A DNA stretch of 64,000 nucleotides from Microcebus murinus (lineage: Eukaryota; Chordata; Mammalia; Primates; Cheirogaleidae): contig NC_134110.1 of assembly GCF_040939455.1 (NCBI RefSeq), positions 97,865,001 to 97,929,000 on the forward strand. Reading direction: 5' to 3'. Both the position numbers and the translations under genes were made by a program. Positions 1 to 11,116 of this stretch are shown piece after piece (position 1 is the stretch's first letter; each line of letters starts with the position of its first letter). The notes beneath the pieces are model-generated. The model did no database searches. It saw only the letters and a list, made by a program, of their open reading frames with translations, and was not told where the DNA came from.

Positions 1-778
1 AAATCTCAGCAAAGGTTTGTATCAGGTAATGGCCTTTACTAAGTAAGAAAAACATTGTAGAAAGATCAAATGGAAAACTGAATTGTGCAAGGAAACCAAT
101 CCAATAGTTAATTTATGGCCTTTAATTTACTGATAATGGCAATGCAACTAATCACCATTTGTAATGTTGACTACTGATCAATAAAGAAACATTAGCTAAC
201 TCTGTGTTCATCAGATGGCTTAAATGTCACAAAAAAAGACTGCTGAAAACTTTCATATTATCCTCTGTATCAACAGAATACTTTTTAAAATAATTCATAA
301 CATCAATATATAATATATAGTGTAGCCATATATATGCACATATATAGTGTTATATATTATCTAATAACACATTTGGGGATATATAACTACAACTAATATT
401 ATAGCCAATTATTACCCAAACTTTAGAGAACATGAATGGATACCCATGAACTGAATTACCTACCCATTTCTCATGGTGCACGCCCGCCCCAGAGCAGGTT
501 GGGGTGGCGCTCCCGGAGTCCTGGGGGTGCTGTGCATGGCAGAAAAAACAGGGCTGAGCCAAAAGGACTCACACTCTGAACTCACTTCTCTTTTTCCTCA
601 CTTGCAAACACACTTCCTCCACTTTGAACAACTGCATCCTACACCATCTAGGACACTGAAGAACAAAGCTTGCCTCTCGAGAGAACTCTCCTGGATGAGG
701 TAACCAGCCCAGCTCCTTCAGACAGCACGTCCCACCTGAGCCTAGAGGGTCCCAAAGGTTACAGGCCCATCCCTCGAT

Positions 779-816
779 CTTAGTGACCGTGTGAGCTCCG
801 TGTGAGCTCCGTGTGA
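779..816. repeat. Short tandem repeat, 11-bp unit
   Basis: The unit GTGTGAGCTCC occurs twice in succession and is followed by a third partial GTGTGA. It is a small local duplication in otherwise non-repetitive sequence. Confidence 0.7.
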
Positions 817-1241
817 CAACTCCCCAAACACATGAGACTCTCCACTTCTTGGCCATGCATTTCCTTCTTAAAGAAGAACTAAAGAGGGGGGGAAGGAGAT
901 AATGGTGACAATAAGTATTTGTGAGTGAATGAACAGGGACAAAGTGTTGTTACACATTACCTCCACTACCCCTCCTGTGCAGTCGGGCACGTGCTCAGCC
1001 ACCCAACTCTTTGACAGACACTGAGGAAGCGAGTTGAGCAAAGTGGCGGCCACCAGAGAGCCCAGTGGCTGTCTCAGTCTCAGTGTCAGGCTGTTCTGCC
1101 TTGCAGAAGGCGCGTCCTCCTGGGACACTGTCTCAGACGCAGCGCACAGGACACCTGCCAGGCCAGGCGGTGGCCGTGTTGCTTCCCTGTATCTGCCTCT
1201 CCCCTTTCTTGAGCATTTTCCTCTCACCCTGTTTCACCTTT

Positions 1242-1299
1242 GCATTGAAAGAATCTATAACCAACCTGGAGAGCATTGAAAGAATCTATAACCAACCTG
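1242..1299. repeat. Tandem duplication, 31-bp period
   Basis: A segment starting GCATTGAAAGAATCTATAAC is present twice, at 1242 and 1273, with almost no differences. The near identity suggests a recent local duplication. No coding frame continues through it. Confidence 0.85.
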
Positions 1300-1639
1300 C
1301 AGACATTAAAAGAAAATGATACAACCCATTTCAAATATAGCTACTGAGGAGAAGTGCAAAAACTTTGTTTCCTAAGAGTCAGACAAATGCGGAGCCTTTG
1401 CGAGAGGTGCCTTCGGAAGGTCGTAGCAAAGCCGGGGGTGTGTGCCACCCTCCTCCAACTAAGTCCTGAAAATTGGAAGGAAACTGATGCGTATGAGAAG
1501 CAAACAAGTGGTCAAAAGATTTTGTCACTCATTCCTCAGCCCCGAACAAATTAGAAAGAAAGAAGAAGAAAAAACTTTAGCTTTTGGGCTCCACCACTTC
1601 CCTTATATTTTCCTAGACCCTCGCTCTGGGCGGTTGGAG

Positions 1640-2130
1640 GGGAGGAAAGGGAAGAATGAGCGCCCCCACGGAGGCCTAAGAGTCACGCCAGAAAGCCCGC
1701 ACATGCAGGGGTCTGGCCACCTGTTCTGACGCGGAGGAGGCACGTCCTCGAGATCCATCCGCCTGTCCCGGACCCCGCGGGACCCTGCGGGACTCCCTGT
1801 CCGGGAGAGCCCTGCGCGCCTCTCCCGGATCCCGACCCGCACAGGCCTCGCACCGGCTGCCACGCCCCCCCCCCCCCCCCCCGTCGCCCTCCCGCTGGAG
1901 GTGACCAGCCCAGAGCAGGCACCTCGATAAGGCCACCAAACTGCGGAAGCCAGCAGATGAGGAGAAGAGCACGAGGGGGAATGGAAAGCAAGGAGGTGGA
2001 GGAATTCAGCTGCGCGAGACACAGTGACGTTCGCCTGTGGACGCCGCGCCGCGGAGGGGCTTCCCGCGGATGGCGAGGAGCAAAGGCGAGCGGGCCAGGG
2101 TCACACCACGCAGGGGAAGATAGTGGCCCG
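1640..2130. promoter_or_regulatory. CpG island, candidate promoter region
   Basis: This stretch is clearly richer in G+C and in CpG dinucleotides than the flanks: GCGC, CCGCGG, CCCGGAC and CGCGCC clusters lie around 1760-1860 and 2030-2100. In mammalian DNA, retained CpGs at this density usually mark an unmethylated promoter or first exon. A TATA box is not obvious. A GTAAGT donor match follows at 2372. Open frames of 100-180 codons occur on both strands, as expected in GC-rich DNA, and none resembles a known protein. The transcript, if any, and its strand are unknown. Confidence 0.55.
1865..1882. repeat. Homopolymer C18
   Basis: Eighteen consecutive C residues lie inside the CpG island. On the opposite strand this is a G run able to form quadruplex structure, and it is a likely site of length variation and sequencing error. 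Confidence 0.95.
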
Positions 2131-2242
2131 GGGATCTGGTCACCAACAACCGGGTCCCCTCCACTGCCACCCGACTCAGCCTGCTCTAGCTGGGCTGCTT
2201 TCGTTAGTGAAACTGGAACTGCGGTGCTCATTAGGTATACCT

Positions 2243-2330
2243 CTGAACAGGCGGGGAAGGAAGAGAAAAGGCGAAGAAGGAAGGGAGGAGGAGGGAAGAA
2301 GGGACGCAGGGAAGGAGGGAGGACTCTCAG
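2243..2330. repeat. Polypurine (GA-rich) tract
   Basis: The plus strand is almost entirely purine, made of GGAAGG, GAAGAA and GGGAGGAGG blocks. Such tracts can form triplex DNA and often lie just downstream of CpG-island promoters. It also creates a spurious Lys/Arg/Gly-rich frame. Confidence 0.8.
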
Positions 2331-2365
2331 AATTCCCTAGTGCATGGGCCGCTGCCTGCGCTAAC

Positions 2366-2380
2366 GGAAACCCTGGTAAG
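2366..2380 (+). other. Candidate splice donor (CTG|GTAAGT)
   Basis: The sequence AACCCTGGTAAGTCC has the intron start GTAAGT preceded by G. It lies about 250 bases past the CpG island, where the donor of a short first exon would be expected. This is inference only, because no partner acceptor or transcript is visible in the sequence. Confidence 0.3.
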
Positions 2381-2519
2381 TCCTCTCCTACCTGGGGGAA
2401 GAGACTGATGAGCCGGAGGGGACCCGAGCTCCCCACGGCAGGGGCGAGAAGGATTCCCTGTGCCACAGATCCCTTTTCTGAACAAAGAGCTACCACACAG
2501 GATTTTTGTGAGGATTAAA

Positions 2520-3660
2520 GGAGATAAAATATAAAAACTTCCTATCACTGTCTCCAGCACATCTGATGCACTAAAGTAAAATAATATGCATTTTTTAAAA
2601 GGCTAGATTCTTTTGCCATCCTCCGTCAGGATGATGGCCCCAGGCTCCAGGTCCCACTGGGCACTCGGTAGGTGTTCGGTGGGGGGTGTAGACCTTTCGC
2701 CCCAGGCCCCCGCCTGCCTGCGGAGAGCACCCCCAGTCCCAACATGGGCAACCCCTGGCGAGGACTTCACGCCTTTCAAGACGGGCAAGGATCGGCTTAG
2801 CCCTTTGATGCCTGTTTGAAGACAGCCCTGCCCTTTGGTGTCATGGATAAATGGAATAAATTTTCAAAGATAAAAATCCCCACCCTGAGGAAGCCATGAG
2901 AGGAGGAACGAACCAACGTCTGCGTGGGGCGCTTCTCTGTGAGAAGCTGAGACTTCCCAGCGGAGGAAAGCTGCGGGCACCCGGCAGGGAAAGCGCACGG
3001 CAGGGCACACGTGAGAGCCACTCCAGGGAGTGGGGTCACTCGCTGAAACGCTGCTCCTTTCACTCTTAGAGCTCCGCGCCTGCCTTTCTTTCACTTGCCG
3101 CCAAATGTCAGGAGATGTTGGGGACGAATTTGTTTTCTCCGACTCTGCCAATCTGCCTGTGCTTGTGTTCACCGCGGGGCTATTGCAAAGCAGCTCCAGA
3201 GCCCAGACCAGAGAAGCATTTTTTCAAATAGAAATGAGTTTTCTCAGGAGACTTTCTTCCATGCTTTGAACAGTGAGTGCCTGCTGTTTGGCAGTTGCTG
3301 TAATCAGATTAAACAGAAGGGAAATAACCACAAAGTCCCTCTCCGTTGGTTTGTCTTTCCTTTGCACAATGGAGCTGATCAGTGCAAGCGGAGGGGACTG
3401 AAGGATCAGGCGGAAGACAGAGAAGGGGCGGCAAACTTTCCTGCCGGGCAGTATGCAGGTGCACAGGGATTTCAACAAGGTGTGGAAGTAGCAAAATCCA
3501 AGACTACAATTCCCTTGGAGAGGGAAGAGCAAAGCGTGCTGGTCAACAGGAAGCGGTGATAAATTAAGATTTGCATTGGAATCTATCTCTTGACTCACCT
3601 GCCTAGCCACCCCTCAGTATCCCTTGCAGCATGTTGTTTCTCTCAATTAACATCTGAAGT
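2520..3660. other. No gene or repeat recognised
   Basis: Unique-looking, moderately GC-rich sequence continues downstream of the CpG island. Overlapping short frames lie on both strands, for example 3095-3559 and 3224-3610. Their opposing overlap and lack of family resemblance argue against coding. It could be intronic or regulatory sequence of a gene starting at the island. Confidence 0.4.
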
Positions 3661-4108
3661 CTTTTTTAAAGTCTAACATCTTTTTTAAATAATAGCAAAT
3701 ACTCAATATTTATTACTGTATAATCACAAAAGTATGTAATCATTATAGAAAATTTAGTAAACAAAAATTATGAAGAAATTTAAAATCATCTCTAGCCTCA
3801 CAAAGATGACCATCTTTGACATTTTCTGAGTTGTATCAGCACAGAGTCTCAGATTTCCATGTCATTACTCTAAAAAACATGCTTATTTGAGTGCATTGCA
3901 TTCCTCTGTGGGTGTGACATGTTTTATTTAACTACTATTTGGACATTCAGACGATTTCAGTTTTTCCCAACATGTTTTTTACATATGCTACTGCTAAGTC
4001 ATGTATCTTCCTTTGTGTACAATCCTGAGATTTCTGTTCCAATTATAAGGCTTCAATTTATTTCTGATAAATTTTATTTTGTTCAGATATCCCCAGTTTG
4101 TGCTATAT
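3660..4108. repeat. Possible ancient LINE-derived fragment
   Basis: The A/T-rich text resembles the widespread old-LINE 3' pattern in which 'ccatgtcatta', 'ttatttaac' and 'ggacattnag' phrases follow each other (3860-3970). Divergence is high, and I cannot tell L1M from L2. Confidence 0.3.
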
Positions 4109-4112
4109 TTAA

Positions 4113-4352
4113 CCCTTTGCACTCACTTGCTTTTTTCTCGATTCCTTTATCCTACTCGGGATTTAATTTTTTAAATACCCCAGATTTTACAAAGCGTGGC
4201 AGTAGAATAAAAAACTGGAGTTTCTTTTCATACAACCTTATTTATTTGGATTTTTTAATATTTCAAATTATTGATACATTCACAGAGTAATTTTAATCTC
4301 TACAAGTTTTGCTAACCGTGTCAAGTCACACACAACATCCAAGTGCAAAGGG
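4113..4352. mobile_element. piggyBac-type MITE, 240 bp, TTAA target duplication
   Basis: The element starts CCCTTTGCACT and ends with the inverse AGTGCAAAGGG. On both sides it is flanked by TTAA (4109-4112 and 4353-4356). A TTAA duplication plus termini of CCC...GGG type is the signature of the piggyBac superfamily. The interior is A/T-rich and has no transposase frame, so the copy is non-autonomous. I do not recognise it as a named human family. The clean ends suggest that it is not very old. Confidence 0.72.
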
Positions 4353-4720
4353 TTAAAACAGAAAAGAGAAGAAAGGAATACTATATGGATCTGTTTGCAA
4401 CCATTTCAAGGGATAGTGCAGTTTGGGGACACATTCTCAAGCTTAGGGCTTCATCTGTGGCCATGTTGTCTTCTTCCTAATCTTCACAACCCCACCCTTT
4501 GATAAGCGCTTCTGAAAAAATACATATGACCAAACCATCTTGGGGGCAACAAAAAGAAATTTATGAAACATTTATATGTATTATGAGTATCACTGGGGTA
4601 ATCTCTTACTCAGAAAAGTTATTACAAGTACAAAAAGCATTTTGAGAACTTAATTTGTAAATGTAACCAGGTTTCAAAGTTCAAGCTATTTCCCAGCCTG
4701 GTTTACCAAGAAGGCTATGC
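4353..4720. other. No gene or repeat recognised
   Basis: Unique-looking A/T-rich sequence between two DNA transposons. Nothing coding is visible. Confidence 0.4.
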
Positions 4721-4943
4721 AGATTGAATATCCTATATCCAAAATGCTTGAGACCAGAAGTGTTTCAAATTTGGGATTTTTTTAGATTTTGGAATGTTTG
4801 CATTATACTTACTTATTGAGCATCCCAAATCTGAAAATCCAAAATCTAAAATGTTTCAATGAGCACCATGTCAGTGCTCAAAAAGTTTCAGATTTTGGAG
4901 CATTTTAGATTTCAGATATTCACATTTAAGATGTTTAGCCTCT
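4721..4943. mobile_element. Palindromic MITE (Tigger-like, family uncertain)
   Basis: Repeated 'gattttgga', 'ccaaaatctaaaa' and 'tttcagattttggag' phrases form an imperfect palindrome of about 220 bp. Its ends resemble the primate-wide element that begins near 'gattgagtatcc' and ends with the inverse. Many CpG-to-TG/CA changes show age. It belongs with non-autonomous Tc1/mariner (Tigger) elements as I remember them, but the exact name is not certain. Confidence 0.55.
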
Positions 4944-6030
4944 ATTATATTTTTAATTCAAATAATAACTATTCCCAATAAAAATTAAGATGGTTTTATC
5001 TTCTGGTCTTCATGATCTCCACCTTTCTCTATCTATACTAAAATTGCCACCCTTTTTTCCAATGTCATTCTCTCTGCCTAGAGCCTATGACCTCATTTTT
5101 CTCTTCAATTTGTGATCATGTCATCTTTTCTAGAAAAAGCAAAGGCCTTGTTTTCCCATAAACAACAAACTACTCACACAGCTCACCAAAAACGGTGAAT
5201 GAGGTTGTAAAAAACAATGCAATATAATCATACATATTCGGTATGTCTAGATGCTATAAGTCTACAACAAAAAAGAATGATTAATATCAGCAATAAAAAA
5301 TGCTTATAATTAAATGTGGCAAGTTGTCACAAGAAAATATGAGATTCTTTATAACCAAGATAAATTATTTTCTAATGCTTCATTTTAGATTGCCTTAGAA
5401 TAAAGTGTTTATTATTAGGAAAAAGAAAGAACTTCTTCTTTTAAGAGATTATTTATCCTGAAACTTAAGATAATTTGTTGCTATTTTTGAATACACATTC
5501 TTATTTTTTTAATTTAAGCAGAACTTTTTATATTAGATACTTGGTTATATCAATATAAATGAATAAAGTAAAAAAGCTAAATGTGAATATTAATTTCAGA
5601 AATCATCACAAATAAGAAAAAGAAAAAATATTACATATATTTTCAAATTATAAAGAATGAGAAAATCTTTTTTTAGAAATAATAAAATCAGTTAATTGAA
5701 CATATTTACTTAGTTCATATGCACATCATTTCATTTTCACGTTCTTTTGGAAACTCAGTCTTGGGCTTTTGATTTTAGAAATGGTAATCTAAGGAATTAG
5801 GACAAACCCTTTCAATGGAAATAAATAAAAATGATTAATAAAGCGCAAGCAGTCCCATGGTTACCAACTACCTGACTTATAGCATTCCATACTTATAAAT
5901 TCTCAAGGCTCCCCATAGAGATAATTTATAATTCAATAATTAAATTAATAATTCAGGAACTAATTTCTTCTGCACATGTAAACAAACCTGCATGATGTAA
6001 GCAGTTTGTTGGTGTAGCATCTTTATATTA
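4944..6030. other. No gene or repeat recognised; A/T-rich
   Basis: More than 1 kb of A/T-rich sequence without a long frame or a repeat I can name. Stop codons are dense in all frames. Confidence 0.4.
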
Positions 6031-6449
6031 GTGGCTGGTCTCATTGTTTATATGGTCACTTATGCACAGCACCACTTTCATTTTAACGTTTTAATCCAAT
6101 TTCATGAGTCTGCATTTACCTTTATGATCATGCCACAAAAGCAAAAGTCCACAGCAAGGCCAGGTGAGCCTGCAGCAAAGAGAAAGGTGATTACAATGGA
6201 AATGAAAGTAGAAATAATTAAGCATTTTCAGAAAGGCTAGATGCCATCATTCATTGGGAAAGCATTAGGCTTTAGTGGCTTGACTGTCAGAATAATTATA
6301 AAGTGAGAATAATGGAACATGTGAAAGGCAGTGCTCCAATGAAATCATCAATTATTGCTAAGCGGTGTAGTGGGTTAATTATTGAAATGGAAAGTTTAGA
6401 TCAAAACAAGTATAACATTCCTATTAGACTAGGAATTAAAAGAAAATTC
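6031..6449 (+). pseudogene. Tigger/pogo-type transposase fragment (DNA-binding end)
   Basis: Conceptual translation gives a basic stretch (PAAKRKVITMEMKVEIIKHF) followed, after an in-frame stop, by residues matching the layout of a second helix (IGKALGFSGLTVRIIIK). This is the pattern of the CENP-B/psq-type helix-turn-helix at the N-terminus of Tigger (pogo) transposases. Further stops follow, and the catalytic DDE domain is not visible, because an L1 insertion begins at about 6450. It is a decayed autonomous element and not a domesticated gene. Confidence 0.7.
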
Positions 6450-7050
6450 TATGGAAAGTAATATGGACACACCTCAAAGAGCTAAAAGTAGAACTGCCAT
6501 TTGATCCAGCAATCCCATTACTGGGCATCTACTCAAATGAAAAAAAAAAGACATCTGCACTCAAATGTTTATGGCAGCCCAATTCACAACTGCAAAGATG
6601 TGAAAACAACCCAAGTGCCAATCAATACATGAGTGGATTAATAAAATGTGATATATGTATACCATAGAGTATACTCAGTCACAAAAATAAATGGTGATCT
6701 AGCACTTCTTGTATTAGCCTGGATAGAACTGGAGACCATTCTACTAAGTGAAGTATCACAAGAATGGAAAACAAGCACCACATGTACTCACCATCAAATT
6801 GGTATTAACTGATCAACAATTATGTGCACATATAGTAGTAACATTCATCGGTTGTCAGGCAGGTTGGAGAGGGGAAGAGGGTATGGGTATATTCACACCT
6901 AATGGGTGCAGTGTGCACCATCTGTGGGATGGACATGCTTGTAGCTATGACTTTGGTGGCGCAAAGGCAGAATATGTAACCTAAATGTTTGTACCCCCAT
7001 AATATGCTGAAATAGAAAATTTAAAAATTTTTAAAAAATTAAAAGAAAGA
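6450..7050 (+). mobile_element. L1 3' end, 5'-truncated (strepsirrhine lineage)
   Basis: The sequence starts in the last part of ORF2 (the 'ccatttgatccagcaatccc' region), passes the ORF2 end, and continues into the 3' UTR with 'caccacatgtactcacc' and the terminal 'cccccataatatgctgaaat' followed by an A-rich tail. The same 3' UTR is present at 20828-21187, 30299-30610 and at the end of the long L1 near 40.8 kb. It interrupts the Tigger-like element. Confidence 0.85.
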
Positions 7051-7096
7051 GAACAATTTCTGTAACTTATTACAGTACATAATTATCACTATTATT

Positions 7097-7465
<369 letters not shown>

Positions 7466-7481
7466 AATTATCACTATTATT

Positions 7482-7640
7482 ATTACAGTATTACACTGTA
7501 TTATTATTACCACATATAAGCCATTACACTATTATTATTATCATACATATGCTGTTCATCAGTAATCAAAGTTACATACAAATTCAACCTAAAGATGTTC
7601 TCAGGAATGTATCCCATCTGTAACCCAGGAACTGCCTGTA
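7482..7640 (+). mobile_element. Tigger-like element, 3' terminal part
   Basis: The end of this stretch, 'atcccatctgtaacccagga' followed by 'actgcctgta', resembles the terminal inverted repeat of a Tigger-group element next to a TA. With the transposase fragment upstream it suggests one decayed element of about 0.6-0.7 kb of own sequence, split by the L1 and Alu insertions. Confidence 0.45.
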
Positions 7641-7664
7641 TTAAAATATTATTAAAACAAAAAC

Positions 7665-7934
7665 AAGTTCTCACTCTGTCACTTCAGGCTGGAATGCAAT
7701 GACATGATGATAGCTCAGTGTAGCTTTGAACTCCTGGGTTCAAGTGATCGTCCTGCCTCAGTCTCCTGAATAGCTAGGACTACAAGTGCATGCCATCATG
7801 CCCAGCTAATTTTTAAAACATTGTCTGTAGAGACAAGGTTTTGCTATGCTGCTCAAACTCCTGTTCTCAAGTGGTCATCCTGCCTAAGCCTTCCAAAGTA
7901 CTGGGATTATAGGCATGAGCCATCATGACTGGCT
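7665..7934 (-). mobile_element. Old Alu (J-like), minus strand
   Basis: Reading the minus strand gives a diverged Alu dimer: the plus strand shows 'cactctgtcac', 'cctcagtctcctgaatagct' and 'gggattataggcatgagcca'. No poly(A) or clean target duplication remains, and many CpGs have decayed, so it is an old copy. Confidence 0.85.
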
Positions 7935-8300
7935 TAAAAATATCCTTAAAAATATTGAAGAACTAACAAAATATTAAGTAATCATTATGCCCAAATCCAA
8001 GAATAGGCAAGAACCCACAAAGGCAAACCATACATTCCTAGGCACTTTTGCCCTAGGGGAATTTACCAATTTGAAAAACATTAGAAAACTGGATGACAAT
8101 TTTAGACAGATAGATAGATAAGAGAATAAAAGGCAAAGGCTGGTTTTTGCCAAAGAAGAAGATGCTAATGAAACAATCTTCATTTGAACAGGGATCCTGA
8201 AAAGCTACCTCTTCAGATGAAGGCAAACCATAGATTTTTCAGAGCAGCTTCTTGATAGTTCTTGTCTAGAAAATCTCAAGCCTTAAATATAGAAGGCAGT
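7935..8300. other. No gene recognised; short (TAGA)n
   Basis: Unique-looking A/T-rich sequence with a short GATAGATAGATA run near 8107-8120. No coding signal. Confidence 0.4.
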
Positions 8301-8629
8301 TGTCTTAGTCCATTTCCTGTTACTATAACAGAATTCAATACAATAGACTTGGTAATTTACACAGAAAAGAAATTTATTTCTTATAGTTCAGGAGGCTGGG
8401 AAGTCTAAGAGTATGGTGTCATCACATGGCAAGATACTGAGAATATGTGTGTCATCTTGGGTCTCTCTTCCTCTTCTTATAAAGCTACTAGCCCTATAAT
8501 GGAGGCTCCATCCTGATGATCTTATCTAATTCTAATTACCTTCCATAGGTCCCACCTCCAAATAACAAATGAATTTGGGTATTAAGTTTCAAATACATGA
8601 AATCTGAGGGACACATTCAAACCATAGCA
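8301..8629 (-). mobile_element. Solo LTR, ERVL-MaLR (MLT1/MST-like), minus strand
   Basis: On the minus strand the LTR begins TGCTATGGTTTGAATGTG and ends CTAAGACA, the usual MaLR termini. It contains the MaLR polyadenylation area (gaactataagaaataaat). No internal region is attached, so it is a solo LTR made by recombination. Flanking duplications are no longer recognisable. Confidence 0.75.
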
Positions 8630-8639
8630 TCAATCTCAC

Positions 8640-9390
8640 ACAGTAGCACCTCTAATGTGTGGCAGAAACAAATAAAATTATATCAGGAAAAGGATACTAT
8701 AATCCTGACCTAAAATTATTCCTACAAGATTTTAAATTATAATGACCAGCACAGAGCCAAAGATAACCAGGAAGACACAAAAAAACAGGGCACTATAAAC
8801 CAGTATCCACTGTAACAACAGACAGAAACAAACCTACAAAAACTTGAGATGTTGGAGTACTCACACACAAAGTATAAAATAAACATACTAAAATGTTTTT
8901 AAAAATTTAAAAACATGAATATTTAATATGCCACCAGAAACTAATAGGTGATATTTTAAAGAACCAAAGAGAAAAATCTAAAATTAAAAAATACAACAAC
9001 ATGTAGAACTCAATAAATAGGTTCAACAAAAAATAAGAGCCCTCTAAATGAGGAAATTGTGGAGTATAGACTGAAAGAAAGTTTTAAGAATTCATCCCAG
9101 ATAAACAAAAAGATATAAAATACAAAACAGAAGATAGGAAATATAAAGCATGTGATGAGAAGTTTTAATATATCTAATGAGACCCCCAGAAATAGAGGAG
9201 AAACAGAATGGAGTAGAAATAATATTTGAAGATAGAAGTGTGAAAAATTTTTAGAACTTATAAAAGACATTATCCATAGAGTAAAAAAGCCCAAGAAATC
9301 ACAAGCAGGATAAGTAATAATCAATTCCTATCCAGGCACATTTTAGTAAAACTGTAAAAAAGCAAAGAAAGACTAAGTTAAATGTAAATA
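8640..9390 (+). mobile_element. Ancient HAL1/L1M-type LINE fragment
   Basis: Purine-rich text with 'agaaagttttaagaattcat', 'atagaggagaaacagaatgg', 'aaaaagcccaagaaatcaca' and 'tagtaaaactg' follows the order seen in the ORF1-region part of old LINE-1/HAL1 elements. All frames are broken. Confidence 0.5.
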
Positions 9391-9392
9391 GT

Positions 9393-9875
9393 ATTATTTG
9401 GTTTTTTCCTATTGAGTTGTTTGAGCTCCTTATATAATCTGGTTATTAATCCCTTGTCAGATGGGTAGTTTGCAATTATGTTTTCCTATTCCAAAGGTTG
9501 TCTCTTCACTTTGTTTTCTTTCCTGCGCAGATTCCTTTTAGCTTGACCCCATTAGTCCACTTTTGCTTTGATTGCTTTTGAGGTCTTACTCTAGATATCT
9601 TTGCCTAGACTAATGTCCTGAAGTGTTTACTACTTTCTTCTAATAATTTGTTTTAGGTCTTAGATTTAGGTCTTTAATCCATTTTTATTTTATTTTTGTA
9701 GATGATGAGAGATAGGGGTCAAGTTTCATTCTTCTACATATGAATATTCGGTTTTCCCAGCACCATTTACTGAAGAAACTGTGCTTTCCTCAGTGTATGT
9801 TCTTGGCACCTTTGTAAAAAATAAGTTGACTGTATACGCATGAATTTATTTTTACATTCTCTAAGTTGTTCCATT
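9393..9875 (-). mobile_element. L1 ORF2 segment, inverted half of a twin-primed insertion
   Basis: On the minus strand this reads as L1 late ORF2, ending at the 'ggagctcaaacaactcaata' phrase. The next bases of a normal L1, after a loss of about 45 bases, are those that begin at 9876 on the plus strand. The two halves together therefore make one continuous L1 3' region with its 5' part inverted. This is the classical product of twin priming during reverse transcription. Confidence 0.85.
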
Positions 9876-10550
9876 TTCAAAAGAAGACATACAAATGGCC
9901 AACAGGTATATGAAAAAATGTTCAATATCACTAATTATCAGAGAAATGCACATTAAAACTACAAGGAGATATCATCTCACCCCAGGGAGAAGATTTTTTA
10001 TGCAAAAGACAGGTAATTGTGAATGCTAGCAAGAATGTGGAGAAAGGGGAACCTGTATGCACTGCTGGTGGGCATGTACGTCAGTACAGCCACTATGGGG
10101 CACAGTATGGAGATTCCTCAAAACACTAAAAGTAGAACCACCATATGATCCAGCAATCCCACTATTGAGTATATATTCAAAAGAAAGGAAATCAGTGTAT
10201 CAAATAGACATCTGCACTACTGTGTTTATTGTAGCTCTATTCACAATAGCCAAGATATGAAATCAACCTAAGTGCCCATCAACAAATCAATACATAAAGA
10301 AAATGTGGTATACATACACAGAGGAATATTATTCAGCCATAAAAGGAATTAAATCCTGTCATTTGCAGCACCTTAGATGGAACGGAGGACATTTTGTTAA
10401 GTGAAATAAGCCAGGCACAGGAAAAAATATATATATGTTTTTACTAATATGTGAGAGCTAAAAAAAAATTGAACTCATGGAGATAGAATGGTGGTTACCA
10501 AGGGCTGGGAAGTATAGAGGGAAGAAGGGAACAAGGAAGGGTTGGTCAGT
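9876..10550 (+). mobile_element. L1 3' segment, plus-strand half of the twin-primed insertion
   Basis: The sequence starts 'caaaagaagacatacaaatg' and proceeds through the ORF2 end ('atccagcaatcccactattg', 'ggaatattattcagccataa') into the 3' UTR ('tggagatagaatggtggtta'). Its 3' UTR is of the older primate L1MA/L1P type, different from the strepsirrhine type at 6450-7050. Frames are broken. Confidence 0.85.
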
Positions 10551-11116
10551 GGTCTGACAAAGCATTACAACCAGAAGTTAAAACATTCCAGTGTCACTCC
10601 TCAGAGATTCAATAATATGAGCAAACATTTAAGTGTGTTTGCAAAAGACACTGTAGAGCTCACTATTTGATATGAAGAATTAAAGACAAACAAATAATTA
10701 CGAGAGATGGCAATAGATGAAAGTTTCTGTTATAAAGGTACAGAATAAGCAAAATAACTTTTGACTTTTGACATAGGCTTTGAAGAAAGATCATACAGCC
10801 CAAGAAATTTGGGGTGGGCCCAGATGGGTTCTGTCCACCGGCCCATGAGCAGTGTGGGATGGCACCAACCAAGAGAAAGAATAATTTTGTCTTTACACAA
10901 AGTTAGCATCAACTCCCCCAGCTGTGGATCACTGGGAGCACCTGTGGGGGTGGAAAGCATTGTGTCTAATGCACACAAGTCACCCCCAGGTTGCAAAAGT
11001 GTCCCAGAGGGAGGACACATTTCCTAATTAGACCAAAGATGCCCTCTAGGCTAATGGTAGCCCTAGACAAGGACACTGGAAAGAGTGGTCCTTCTTCCTT
11101 CACTGTACTTTGTGGG
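10551..11116. other. No gene or repeat recognised
   Basis: Unique-looking sequence. Overlapping frames on opposite strands at 10730-11027 have no recognisable domain. Confidence 0.35.

Larger units (their letters stand above)
1..1640. other. No gene recognised; A/T-rich then mixed unique sequence
   Basis: I see no conserved reading frame or known repeat here. The first 470 bases are A/T-rich with a run of TATA dinucleotides near 305-360. From about 470 the composition becomes balanced, approaching the CpG island. Short open frames exist on both strands but overlap each other and look like chance. Two small direct repeats are listed separately. Confidence 0.5.

Noticed and set aside
1603..2518. 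Several 100-180 codon frames in the CpG island on both strands
   Set aside because: They overlap one another in sense and antisense, have biased GC-rich composition and match no protein I know. Stop codons are rare in such DNA by chance.
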